From: a bacterium
GTDB taxonomy: Bacteria > Fibrobacterota > Fibrobacteria > UBA11236
Assembly: GCA_900299345.1 (NCBI GenBank)
Contig: OMJM01000044.1
Location: forward strand, 62,001-126,000
Direction: 5' to 3'
DNA: 64,000 nt
The notes under the pieces were generated by a model, which did no database searches, had not been told where the DNA came from, and saw only the letters and a program-made list of their open reading frames with translations. Of the stretch, positions 8,768 to 17,061 are shown in pieces. The first letter of the stretch is position 1. Each line of letters begins with the position of its first letter. Position numbers and translations under genes: made by a program.

Positions 8768-9916
8768 TCAGGGCGCCACGCTTTCCTTGAAGAGATATTT
8801 CCCGTTCCGCACTTCCACGACCACGGCGTTCTTGACGGCGTTCCGGTGTTCGTCGATGGTGATCGATCCCGTGGCACCCGGGAAATTCTTGGTCGCGGCC
8901 AGCGCCATGCGGATGCTGTCGGGCGAGGCGCTGCCGGCCCGCTTGATGGCGTCGATCAAAACCAGCGCGGCGTCATAGGCTAGCGCGGCCATGGCGTCAG
9001 GTTGGCCGCCGTAGCGCGCCTTGTAGTCGACTACGAACTTCTGAAGGATCGGATTGGGATCGTCCGTGGACGAATGGTTGGAGTAGTAGCAACCATTCAG
9101 GGCCTCTCCTCCGATTTCCCACAATTTTTCCGAGTCCCATCCGTCGCCCCCGAGCAGCGGAACCGTGATTCCCAGCTTGCGCGCCTGACGTGCTATCAAA
9201 CCCACTTCCGTGTAATAGCCGGGGATGTAAATCGCCTCCGGATTTTTCGATTTGATGGCGGTGAGCTGCGCGTTGAAATCCTTGTCTCCCTGGCTGTAGC
9301 TTTCCTCGGATGTGATTTCGCCGCCGAGCTTGATGAAATTCTCGCGGAAGAAATTCGTCAGACCCACGGAGTAATCTGTCTTCACGTCCTGAAGAATGGC
9401 AATCCGCTTGACCTTGAGGGTGTTGGCGGCGAACTTGGCCATGACGAGTCCCTGAAAGGGATCGATGAAGCAAATCCGGAAGATGTAGTCACCCACCTCG
9501 GTCACCTTGGGATTGGTGGAGGAAGCGCTGATCATCGGAATGCCGTTTTGCTGGCACACCGGAGCCGCTGCGAGGCTGTTGGAGGATGCGACTTCGCCGA
9601 TCATCGCGACCACACGGTCGCTGTTGATGAGCTTGGTCACCACCACCTGGGATTCCTCGGGCTTCCCTTGTGTGTCCTCCAAAAGGACGCGCAACTTGCG
9701 GCCTCCGAGCAGGCCGCCTGCGGCGTTTGCCGCGTCAAAGGCCATTTCCACGCCCTTGTGGTTGCTCTGACCAAATGTTGCCGTGGAGCCGGTCATGGAA
9801 CCGTACTCACCGATCAAAATGTCGTTGTTCGATCCGCCGTCCTTCTTGCAACCGGACAGGCCGAGAATCATGACGGCTCCGGTGGCGGCGAGTGTTTTCA
9901 GGATGTTGCAGCGCAT
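8768..9916 (-). CDS. Branched-chain amino acid ABC transporter substrate-binding lipoprotein (LivK-like)
   Basis: This is a periplasmic-binding-protein type I fold protein of the Leu/Ile/Val receptor family, 382 residues. It has a lipobox LGLSGC (C23) and the family's opening ligand loop GSMTGSTATFGQ, followed by KGVEMAFDAANAAGG. It would capture amino acids or similar small molecules for an ABC importer. AAGGAGG sits at ideal spacing before ATG 9916. No permease or ATPase genes (livHMGF) are adjacent, so it is an orphan binding protein here. The ligand is not certain; the family also binds amides and aromatic compounds. Confidence 0.85.
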   Translation of the reverse strand: MRCNILKTLAATGAVMILGLSGCKKDGGSNNDILIGEYGSMTGSTATFGQSNHKGVEMAFDAANAAGGLLGGRKLRVLLEDTQGKPEESQVVVTKLINSDRVVAMIGEVASSNSLAAAPVCQQNGIPMISASSTNPKVTEVGDYIFRICFIDPFQGLVMAKFAANTLKVKRIAILQDVKTDYSVGLTNFFRENFIKLGGEITSEESYSQGDKDFNAQLTAIKSKNPEAIYIPGYYTEVGLIARQARKLGITVPLLGGDGWDSEKLWEIGGEALNGCYYSNHSSTDDPNPILQKFVVDYKARYGGQPDAMAALAYDAALVLIDAIKRAGSASPDSIRMALAATKNFPGATGSITIDEHRNAVKNAVVVEVRNGKYLFKESVAP

Positions 9917-9997
9917 GCGATCCTCCTTGGAGGTAATGAGCTTGGGCAAAGATAAATCCCCGCCCTGTTCTGTGCGTCGGACAAAGCCCGATCGCGC

Positions 9998-10618
9998 TTA
10001 TTGTGAAGAGAAGCTGTAAACGGTTTTGATCTCAATAGTCCCGCCGCAGATCGTGTCCTGTTGGGTTTCCGACAACTGCAGACCGGTCTTCCCCAGTTTT
10101 TCAATCTGGAAAGCGGTTGTTTTCCCTTCCGCCGTCATGTTCACCTGACTGTCGGTCACGAGGGACCATTTCCCCGTTGTCACGGCGGGCTCTCCGGCTT
10201 CGCAGTGAGCGGTCCCGGAATGAAGGGATAAAATAGAGTCCGACTGGAATTTCCAGAAATCGTCCGCAGCGCACGCGCCGGGAGAGGCCCATTTCACTGC
10301 GTAGGAACACTCACGGCTGTTCGTGAACAATTGCTTCGCGCTTCCGGAACCGTTGTACGACGTGCTGTCGGACAAAACCAGCATGGTGTCTCCGCCGAAT
10401 ACCTGCAGGCTTCCATTTCCATAAACCACGTTGTCGCCTTGCACGCTTCCAAGATCATACGTCACACCTTGGAACAGCCAGGTTTTGCCCATCAGAAGTT
10501 TTCCGGTGGAAGAGGTATCTGTGTTGTCGAGGTTGGTGCCGAAACACGCCGCGAGCAGAATGGTGAATGTTCCCAATCCCGCCATTCGAGTTGCTGTCAA
10601 TCTCCGCCTTTCGCTCAT
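9998..10618 (-). CDS. Hypothetical lipoprotein, lipocalin-like beta protein
   Basis: The 206-residue product has a basic n-region and a lipobox ending LLAAC (C25). The mature part is beta-rich and holds four more Cys (RECSY, GACAADD, AHCEAG, TICGG), which could form two disulphides. Its start overlaps the stop of the upstream gene at 10615 by ATGA, so the two are translationally coupled. A GKTW opening followed by repeated strands is reminiscent of lipocalin-like secreted domains, but I cannot assign it to a named family. Function unknown. Confidence 0.55.
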   Translation of the reverse strand: MSERRRLTATRMAGLGTFTILLAACFGTNLDNTDTSSTGKLLMGKTWLFQGVTYDLGSVQGDNVVYGNGSLQVFGGDTMLVLSDSTSYNGSGSAKQLFTNSRECSYAVKWASPGACAADDFWKFQSDSILSLHSGTAHCEAGEPAVTTGKWSLVTDSQVNMTAEGKTTAFQIEKLGKTGLQLSETQQDTICGGTIEIKTVYSFSSQ

Positions 10619-11451
10619 GGAGTTGATCCGTTTGCGGGAAACACCCGTCGAATCCGGGTCTTTCCATAATGGAAGGGCAGGTCACGGGCGGAAGAATCGA
10701 TTTTGGTGATGGAAGGGACGGAACTGTTCATGGATCCGCCGAGGAATTGAACCTCCCCGAGAAATTGATCGAGGGAGAGGGAAACTCCGGGCATCCGTTC
10801 CCCTTCAATCCCCTGCCTGTGAATGCGTCCGGCAATCAACACGTATGCGGTGGCCTCGAAATAGCAGCCGTCCGTGGGACCGAGACCCAAATGCCGCACA
10901 TGATCCGCGTCGTTGAAAAAAGAAATGAATGGAACTGCGCGTGCGCCGGAGCGGAGGATGAACCCGCCTTGTTGCTGGACGGTGGTACTGAAGAAACCCG
11001 CCATCGGCGTGTCCACAAGTCCCACATAGGTGGTGGGGGAAACGTCCGGTGGAAAATGCGGCAGGGTGTCCTTGAAGTAAAGCTGCTTTGGTGCGGTTCC
11101 CTTCCATTCGCTCAGAATGCTCATCCACAGGTTTTCTTCGTCCAACGTGTCGATGGCGACCAGTTTCCCGTTGTACCAGCTGGTGTCCAGGATGAACCTC
11201 AGTCGGAGACTGTCCAGCCTGCCAACGACGGCATGCTGCGAGTTCCGGAACTGCATGACCATTTGATCGTGAAGTTTTGCTTGATAAAAAGTGTCGCTGA
11301 CACAGAAACCAAATTGGACATAGCAGGTTTTTTGGACGGCCATTCCGGGAGAAGGATGCGTAATAGTGACCCCTGGGGGAGGATCTTGGGGGCAGTGCGC
11401 CCCGAATGTGGCTGCACCCAGAAGAATTATGAGAAGGCAAACCCGCACCAT
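10615..11451 (-). CDS. Hypothetical secreted protein
   Basis: The 278-residue product starts with a hydrophobic signal sequence. A Cys at residue 20 (FGAHC) is not a strong lipobox, so cleavage by signal peptidase I is equally possible. The mature N-terminus reads GVTITHPSPGMAV, again an Ig-like opening, similar in style to the lipoprotein at 6239-6640. The remainder is mixed beta. It is the first gene of a two-gene unit with 9998-10618, coupled by a 4-bp overlap. No known family is recognised. Confidence 0.5.
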   Translation of the reverse strand: MVRVCLLIILLGAATFGAHCPQDPPPGVTITHPSPGMAVQKTCYVQFGFCVSDTFYQAKLHDQMVMQFRNSQHAVVGRLDSLRLRFILDTSWYNGKLVAIDTLDEENLWMSILSEWKGTAPKQLYFKDTLPHFPPDVSPTTYVGLVDTPMAGFFSTTVQQQGGFILRSGARAVPFISFFNDADHVRHLGLGPTDGCYFEATAYVLIAGRIHRQGIEGERMPGVSLSLDQFLGEVQFLGGSMNSSVPSITKIDSSARDLPFHYGKTRIRRVFPANGSTP

Positions 11452-11504
11452 GGCTCAGAACCTTATATGAGCTTGTTCAAAGATACGTCCTGGCTTGTTG
11501 GGCG

Positions 11505-11539
11505 AAAAAAAAGGAGAGGGGTTCCCCTCTCCTTTTTTT
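11505..11539 (-). terminator. Bidirectional Rho-independent terminator
   Basis: A perfect inverted repeat: eight A, GGAGAGGGG, a two-base loop TT, CCCCTCTCC and seven T. The GC arm of 9 bp flanked by A and T runs works in both directions. It lies 16 bp past the stop of the minus-strand gene at 11556-13037, whose transcript it should end, and upstream of the 11451 start. Confidence 0.85.
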
Positions 11540-11555
11540 GACCGTGAAAAAAGGT

Positions 11556-13037
11556 TCAATGTTGAATCGTCAGAGCAGTGCTGGTATAGGCATCGTTTTG
11601 ACGGAGACTGGCCACATAGCTTCCGCTAGCCAGACGGTTGTCCATCGGGACGATTTGGTAGCCCTGAGCGCCTTTTCCATGGAAGCTGTAAACCGTCTTT
11701 CCAGCCGGATTGAGAATCGAGAGCAGATACTCGCCGGTTTTGGGGAGATCGAATTGAACGGATTGTCCATTCAGGCGTGAAATCGACAAGCCTTTCTTGG
11801 ATATCGAAGGCGCGACGGACACAGGATCTGTTCCCGTCTGCTTGAACGAAGCATCGGGGTTTACGATGTAAAGGCCATCTTCCATGTCGCCATGAATCAG
11901 CAGTCCGGAAGGAAACCAGTTGTAGGCTCCCCAGCTTCCAGAGAACTGGGCCGTGGCGCTGCTCGGACGGTGATAGCCTTTGGTGACCATGGCGGCGGGA
12001 TTGCTGATATCCACGACCCAAAGGCCTCCACTGTAATGGGGCACATACATGAGGTTCCTGCGAATCAGCACGTTGTGGGCAATCACATTGGCATAAGTCA
12101 GTGAACTTCCGATCCAGGTGCCCACCAATTTTGGCGCGGTCTCATTTGCGCCGGAAATGTCCCACGCTTTCACGGTAGTCCTGTCTGTTTCCTGCGTTGT
12201 GAACGCGTAGTTACCGTCCTGTGAGAGCCAGATGTTGTGGGAGTAGGTGTTGGCGGTCACCTCGTTCAGGGCAGTGCCGTTCAGTGTGGTGACATTTGCG
12301 AACGTGATGCGTGAAATGCGGGTAGGAGAAGCGACATTGGTGATGTCGTAGGCATCCCATGTGCGGGTGTAGCCTGTGGAAACATAAACACGGTTCGGGC
12401 GCACCGAATTATTGGCGTACATGTCGTGGCATTCCACAGCAATGCGTCCTACGTAGGTTGGAGAGGCGGGATTGGCGAGCGAAAGGATCAACACACCATT
12501 GGAAGTTGAAGCATTCTGAACGTACAGATAAGGCGGGTTATGCGTACTGTCCACCCAAAGATTGTGGCAGCGGTTTACGGTGACGGGCTGACTTCCCGAG
12601 GTATGATAAGCGGTCAACTCCTGCACGCTGGGAGTGGCATTGGTCAGGCCGGAAAGATCAACAATCTTCATTCCGTCCGACCCGTATTGATCGGTGCAGA
12701 GGTACATGTAATTCCTGTAGGTCTTCAATTCATGCCAAAGACTGCCGGTGGCAGTCACATAGGCGCGCTCCACTGGGGCAGAGGGAGTGCTCATGTCCAC
12801 AATGCTCACGCCGCCGTTATTGGCCGTGCCGTTAGTGCCTTCCACAGTCAACAATGCGTACTCCTTGCCGTTGGGTGCGACATAACCCCACACGCTGGCG
12901 TAGTGTTTGGAGTGGTATACGTTGTTTGGGCCTTCGTAGCGAGACACCATCGTCATGTTGCTGATGGTTTGTGTGAACGCTGCCGCTTGAAGAAGCAATG
13001 TCGCTGCGATTACTGTTTTTAAAAACTGCTTTTCCAT
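11556..13037 (-). CDS. Choice-of-anchor B / LVIVD-repeat surface protein
   Basis: The 493-residue secreted protein has a signal peptide of about 22 residues (MEKQFLK... AAAFTQ). The body is a beta-propeller-like domain of the choice-of-anchor B type, with repeated units such as GVSIVDMSTPSAP, GMKIVDLSGL, GVLILSLANPASP and GLWVVDISNPAAM. The last 75 residues form a separate beta module (GEYLLSILNPAGKTVYSF, then GSYVASLRQ) that resembles type IX secretion C-terminal sorting domains. Likely exported and cell-surface attached. ATG 13037 has GGGGAGA upstream; the earlier in-frame codon gives no signal. The terminator at 11505-11539 follows. Ligand or role unknown. Confidence 0.75.
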   Translation of the reverse strand: MEKQFLKTVIAATLLLQAAAFTQTISNMTMVSRYEGPNNVYHSKHYASVWGYVAPNGKEYALLTVEGTNGTANNGGVSIVDMSTPSAPVERAYVTATGSLWHELKTYRNYMYLCTDQYGSDGMKIVDLSGLTNATPSVQELTAYHTSGSQPVTVNRCHNLWVDSTHNPPYLYVQNASTSNGVLILSLANPASPTYVGRIAVECHDMYANNSVRPNRVYVSTGYTRTWDAYDITNVASPTRISRITFANVTTLNGTALNEVTANTYSHNIWLSQDGNYAFTTQETDRTTVKAWDISGANETAPKLVGTWIGSSLTYANVIAHNVLIRRNLMYVPHYSGGLWVVDISNPAAMVTKGYHRPSSATAQFSGSWGAYNWFPSGLLIHGDMEDGLYIVNPDASFKQTGTDPVSVAPSISKKGLSISRLNGQSVQFDLPKTGEYLLSILNPAGKTVYSFHGKGAQGYQIVPMDNRLASGSYVASLRQNDAYTSTALTIQH

Positions 13038-13245
13038 CCTGTCTCCCCTTGATTGAAGATGTATCCGGACAACGACAATTTTCTGGTATGTAATGGTAAT
13101 GCAAAAAAATATTCGTGACACTTGTTTTTTTGCTTTTGTTTACTAGGAATTGGAGGAGTGGACCACATGAAAACTTCATTTTCATGGCATTTAGACACTT
13201 CTTCCCCATAATTCCCACATCACCTTTTCCCCTCGGAGGAACTCC

Positions 13246-14775
13246 ATGTCAAAAACCGCGATTCTGACGCTTTTTGCCTTAATACTCCCACGTGCCGTGC
13301 TGGCGGAGGATAGCAGTGGACTGGATGTTCGCACCACTGGATACTTCATCTGGGACGGGGGATATCTGAAGGAAGCCAAGCTGCAAAATGGAGACAATCG
13401 CAAGTCCGTCGTTTTTGGCGATCTCATGGGAGGCATTGTTTTGTCGGCCCATCCCACGGAACGTCTGTGGTTGCGCATAAATCCGGAGCTCAAGGACTAT
13501 TACCCGTTTCCGAATGATGAGGGGCAGGATGAACAAAGTCGGAGCGCACGGTGGCTTGTTTACATGGAAGAGGCCAAGGCACAGTGGGCGATCTTGGGTG
13601 ATCCCGCCAAGCCTACTTTGGAAGCAGAATTGGGTTACATGATTTACAAGGAAAATCCCGACGCCAAAATTTTTGGCGATTATCTGTTCCGCTCCTGGAT
13701 TTATCCGGGCATTCTCTTCACCAAGTTCAACTATCCCAAGGCGCAGATTTTCGGCGTGCGCCTGGGGCATCACTGGAATGAGAGCTTCAATCAAAATCTC
13801 TTTGTCACGAGCGAAACAAAATATTATCCCTTCTTCGACGTTTCCGTTGCTTATACGGCCGATTACTCTTACAAGAATCTAGTGGAGGTTGGTGCCGGGG
13901 TGAATTTCAAATCCCTGATACCTGTACGGCCGAGTCTCACCACACCCACAGAGGATAAAAGCAACGACAATGTTTACAAGGAAGTTCCGTTTCAAACAGT
14001 CACTATTCCTGCTATTGGTTCCGATCCCGCGAAGACGGTTACCATTGCGCCATTGGGCGCTGATTCAACTCTTTTGATTGTGCAATCGGGGACCAGCCCG
14101 GCGGATACCACCCGTATAAAGGGCCGGGGAGTTAATGGATTTGCTTCTGGGGCTCTGAAAACTGATGGCATGGACGATCTCACTGATCCCTCTACCATGC
14201 ATCTGCTGCCCGGGATTCAAGGAACCGAAACCAAGTATTCCTTCGCCGGAACTCTGTTCACCGCCAGAATCTCCTTCAATCCCATGAACTTGTTGGGAAG
14301 AGAAAATCCATTGGGCCATGACGCGCTCAAAGCATATATGGAAACCGCTGTGCTGGGCTGGAAAAATTATCCGGGATTTTATGAAAAGCGTCGTGATCGT
14401 ATGCCCATCATGGGAGGCATCAATTTGCCCACGTTCAATTACCTGGACGTCCTCGCATTTGAAGCGGAGTATTATTCAAGCCCTTATTTCCCGGGCACGA
14501 CCATGCGTTCCTCTTATTTTCTGCCATACCCCGGCATTACCTCGAAATACAATACTGTATGGGGTGATCCGACCAAGGTGGGGAGTGTTTCCAAAAGAGA
14601 TGACTGGAAATGGGGCGTCACCGCCAAGAAATCGTTCAAAGGCATCACCCTCGTAGCCCAGGTTGGAACTGATCATACCAAGATGATGAATTCAGGGGGC
14701 AATGAGTATTACGACATTCTGCAAAACCCCAAAGAGTGGTATTTCCAATTCCGATTCATCGGAGGGGTTTACTAA
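13246..14775 (+). CDS. Putative outer-membrane beta-barrel protein
   Basis: The 509-residue product has a clear signal peptide (cleavage after VLA, residue 20) and many alternating aromatic/hydrophobic strands (for example DVRTTGYFIWDGG, QIFGVRLGHHW, YYPFFDVSVAY). It ends FQFRFIGGVY, close to the aromatic C-terminus typical of outer-membrane barrels. A strong GGAGGA precedes the ATG. A long loop rich in Thr/Pro (about 230-320) may be extracellular. It is followed by a strong terminator and transcribed alone, divergent from the anchor-B gene. No specific family or substrate is recognised. Confidence 0.6.
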   Translation: MSKTAILTLFALILPRAVLAEDSSGLDVRTTGYFIWDGGYLKEAKLQNGDNRKSVVFGDLMGGIVLSAHPTERLWLRINPELKDYYPFPNDEGQDEQSRSARWLVYMEEAKAQWAILGDPAKPTLEAELGYMIYKENPDAKIFGDYLFRSWIYPGILFTKFNYPKAQIFGVRLGHHWNESFNQNLFVTSETKYYPFFDVSVAYTADYSYKNLVEVGAGVNFKSLIPVRPSLTTPTEDKSNDNVYKEVPFQTVTIPAIGSDPAKTVTIAPLGADSTLLIVQSGTSPADTTRIKGRGVNGFASGALKTDGMDDLTDPSTMHLLPGIQGTETKYSFAGTLFTARISFNPMNLLGRENPLGHDALKAYMETAVLGWKNYPGFYEKRRDRMPIMGGINLPTFNYLDVLAFEAEYYSSPYFPGTTMRSSYFLPYPGITSKYNTVWGDPTKVGSVSKRDDWKWGVTAKKSFKGITLVAQVGTDHTKMMNSGGNEYYDILQNPKEWYFQFRFIGGVY

Positions 14776-14822
14776 CTGCGGAGCATTGTTTTTGGGTCAA
14801 TCGTCCAGTTGATCTGCTAACC

Positions 14823-14861
14823 AAACAGGATATGGGCAAGCTCCCCATATCCTGTTTTATT
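14823..14861 (+). terminator. Rho-independent terminator after the barrel gene
   Basis: A perfect 14-bp stem, AAACAGGATATGGG pairing with CCCATATCCTGTTT, with a 6-nt loop, runs into TTTTATTT. It lies about 48 bp past the stop at 14775 and separates this gene from the lipoprotein gene at 14917. Confidence 0.85.
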
Positions 14862-14916
14862 TAATGGATGATAAATTGTCTCTAGAGTCGTCTCGTCGAA
14901 CCAGGAGATTTTCATT

Positions 14917-15651
14917 ATGCAGCGCGTATTAATCCTTGCTGTATTGGCCGTCGCCTCCCTGTTTTTCACGTCATGCAAACTCAACGATGACACCGAATCC
15001 AAGGCAGTCGATCCTGCAGCTATGGGAGCGACTTTAAATACGGGCGCGGTCTTGATGGCGAATTGGGGGACGAGTGTCTCCGGTTCCACGGATTCTGTTC
15101 CCTCACAGGGGACAACCATGACGGTCACGTTGTCCAAGACGTCGGCGCTTGGCAAGCTTGCCGTGGCGGCGGGAAACACCGTGACCGTGGACTCAACCAA
15201 CAGGGCATTGGGCTATGTGACCATCGCGGTGACGATTCCCGGCGCGTTCGGCTTTCAGATCACCTACGATACCGCCAAGGTTAAATACGATGCGCAATTC
15301 AAGGACAATATCAAGGATAACGAGAATGTCATTGAGTTTTCGCAGACAGTGGTCTATCAGAATCCTTCGACGAGTGTTCCTACAGGAGCTGTGGATCGCG
15401 CCGCATACACTGATGTTGATGGGGATGGCATTGTCAGCCCTCCAGTCGCGGGACGAACCAATAAAGTCAAGGCCGTGTTCACCCACAGCGACAAGTTCCT
15501 CGGGCAGCCCTTACTGGCGACGGGTACGATCATCGTGGGTCCGGGCGCGGACAACAACTATAACACGGGCGGCGACAACATCGTCTATCAGGCGATTTGG
15601 GATCGGACGTGGGGGGGCACACCGACAGCGTCTATTTCAAAAACAAGGTAG
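14917..15651 (+). CDS. Hypothetical lipoprotein, 5' part of a frameshifted gene
   Basis: This frame begins with a lipobox signal (LFFTSC, C20) and a Ser/Thr-rich beta-type envelope domain with a calcium-loop-like stretch DVDGDGIVSP near residue 168. The reading frame leaves its natural continuation at a run of seven G (15611-15617) and stops at 15651. The next frame continues the same kind of protein to 16061, so the intact product would be about 381 residues (14917-16061). AGGAG lies 9 bases before the ATG. No known family; function unknown. Confidence 0.6.
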   Translation: MQRVLILAVLAVASLFFTSCKLNDDTESKAVDPAAMGATLNTGAVLMANWGTSVSGSTDSVPSQGTTMTVTLSKTSALGKLAVAAGNTVTVDSTNRALGYVTIAVTIPGAFGFQITYDTAKVKYDAQFKDNIKDNENVIEFSQTVVYQNPSTSVPTGAVDRAAYTDVDGDGIVSPPVAGRTNKVKAVFTHSDKFLGQPLLATGTIIVGPGADNNYNTGGDNIVYQAIWDRTWGGTPTASISKTR

Positions 15652-16061
15652 GGGGATTTAACATCACTCCGAGTGACACCATGCATCTCTTTCTCCATAC
15701 CACTTCTTCCGTTGCGACCGATACTCTGGCTTCGCTGCTTGTGGATATCGCTTTCAATCCGGGCGACACTCTCAACAGCCATACGGATGATCACTTCTAT
15801 TCGTTGCATATCGTCAGTCAAAAGCGCCGGGTGTTTGAGCGCGACGGAGAATTCACTTTTACTCCATCGCAGCCTGTGCCCTATGGCCAGAAACCCCAAT
15901 CCGGAACTTTCTCCGCCAGCGTTACTTTCAGCAATGACAAGACCGCAACCTTGGTCGGCTCTTTTTCTCCCACCGGATATCAGGCTACCTATACCGGTCC
16001 TGATGGGGTTACCAAGACGATTCAATACTCGACAACGGGGGTAGTGGTTTCAGAGAACTAG
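15618..16061 (+). CDS. Hypothetical lipoprotein, 3' part of the frameshifted gene
   Basis: This is the continuation of the lipoprotein at 14917 in the -1 frame, beginning HTDSVYFKNKVGG immediately after the G run and ending at 16061. It has no convincing start codon or ribosome site of its own; the nearest in-frame TTG (15597) lies within the upstream coding sequence. Composition (beta strands, Asp/Thr-rich) matches the 5' part. One extra G, or a -1 slip on G-GGG-GGC, would join them. Confidence 0.55.
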   Translation, partial: HTDSVYFKNKVGGFNITPSDTMHLFLHTTSSVATDTLASLLVDIAFNPGDTLNSHTDDHFYSLHIVSQKRRVFERDGEFTFTPSQPVPYGQKPQSGTFSASVTFSNDKTATLVGSFSPTGYQATYTGPDGVTKTIQYSTTGVVVSEN

Positions 16062-16178
16062 CCGAATTCAGGTGATTTTTTGGCTTTGGGCTTGTTTTGC
16101 CGAAAAGTCCTAGGACAAATTAGCGTAAAATATTTTGTATCAATGTCTTACTTGTGATGATGAGCACGTCTAATCCAC

Positions 16179-16439
16179 GTGTATCCGCGCAAGGCGATAG
16201 TTTTTCTGCCATATAACCGATTCTTTGGATTGGCAGTTTGCCTAGCTGCTTGCCTGTTTCTAGTGGGTTGCATGGATGTTTCGGGTCCGGTGTCTGAGCC
16301 CAATGATACGGTAAGCACTCAGAGTGCATCTTCCAAGACGAATGCGCAGACAGAGGAAGACAGTACTAGCATTGTGATTGGAAAAACTGGAAGCACCACG
16401 GCTTGTGGCACTTTTTCTAAGGCTTCTGTAAAACCCTAA
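16179..16439 (+). CDS. Small lipoprotein
   Basis: From a GTG at 16179 this gives 86 residues: a basic n-region, a hydrophobic helix, lipobox LFLVGC and a mature tail of about 55 residues that is almost all Ser, Thr, Asn, Glu and Asp, i.e. low complexity with no fold signal. It may be a surface or periplasmic tether. There is no strong Shine-Dalgarno. Moderate confidence that it is expressed; function unknown. Confidence 0.45.
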   Translation: MYPRKAIVFLPYNRFFGLAVCLAACLFLVGCMDVSGPVSEPNDTVSTQSASSKTNAQTEEDSTSIVIGKTGSTTACGTFSKASVKP

Positions 16440-16562
16440 TTGATTTGTTGATTCGATGGGGTGCGACTTGATGTCGCGGTCTTACTTCGACGATCTGTCC
16501 CGGAATAAAGGGACATAAATTTTCGAAAAATTATTTAGTGTCAAAATTGTCACGATGATTCC

Positions 16563-16991
16563 ATGAAAGCCGGTGGCTTTTTTGAAAAACCCGCTTTAAA
16601 TTTAACGCCCATGCAACTGTCGGATCATCAGGTAAAATCCTTGGAATTGCATGACGCCGAGATTCTCTCAATTGAGAACAAGGACGGGGACGTCGAGTTG
16701 GAGATCGAATCCGGTGGGAAGCAGGGGCATCCCGGAAACGGCCGCTTGGTGTTTGTGGCCGCGTATGTCGTTGAACCGGAATCCAACGACATGATTGGAT
16801 CAAAACTTGACAACGTCTTTTTCAAACGAAACGGGCACAACGTCCGCGGCAAGATTGTGAAGACGGACTTCCTGTCAGAGGAAGATGAGAAGCAGGCGCA
16901 TATCACGTTTGCAAAGAGCGAGGAAGGTCGCGGCGAAGAGGAGTTGTTTTCGTTGAACATCAAATACCTCGAAGTCAAGTGGATTGGCTGA
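16563..16991 (+). CDS. Hypothetical acidic soluble protein
   Basis: A 142-residue product, strongly acidic, without signal peptide or membrane segment. The N-terminal 17 residues before an internal ATG at 16611 may not be translated; neither start has a clear ribosome site. The core (KSLELHDAEILSIENKDGD) looks like alternating beta strands of a small cytoplasmic domain. No family recognised. It precedes the aldehyde dehydrogenase by 70 bp on the same strand. Confidence 0.5.
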   Translation: MKAGGFFEKPALNLTPMQLSDHQVKSLELHDAEILSIENKDGDVELEIESGGKQGHPGNGRLVFVAAYVVEPESNDMIGSKLDNVFFKRNGHNVRGKIVKTDFLSEEDEKQAHITFAKSEEGRGEEELFSLNIKYLEVKWIG

Positions 16992-17061
16992 GCCTTTCCA
17001 CGATTTCCTGAATTTTCCCAAATAAGTATTTTTGTCTGCTGCCAAATTTTCGGGAGCGGCC

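Noticed and set aside
9002-9955. A 317-codon plus-strand frame
   Set aside because: Antisense to the livK-like gene, which has a full signal peptide and a strong ribosome site.
10669-11541. A 290-codon plus-strand frame
   Set aside because: Antisense to the secreted-protein pair; it runs through the terminator hairpin and has no ribosome site or domain.
16496-16515. Hairpin TGTCCC-N8-GGGACA
   Set aside because: Only six base pairs and no T run directly after it; may be chance, so not called a terminator.
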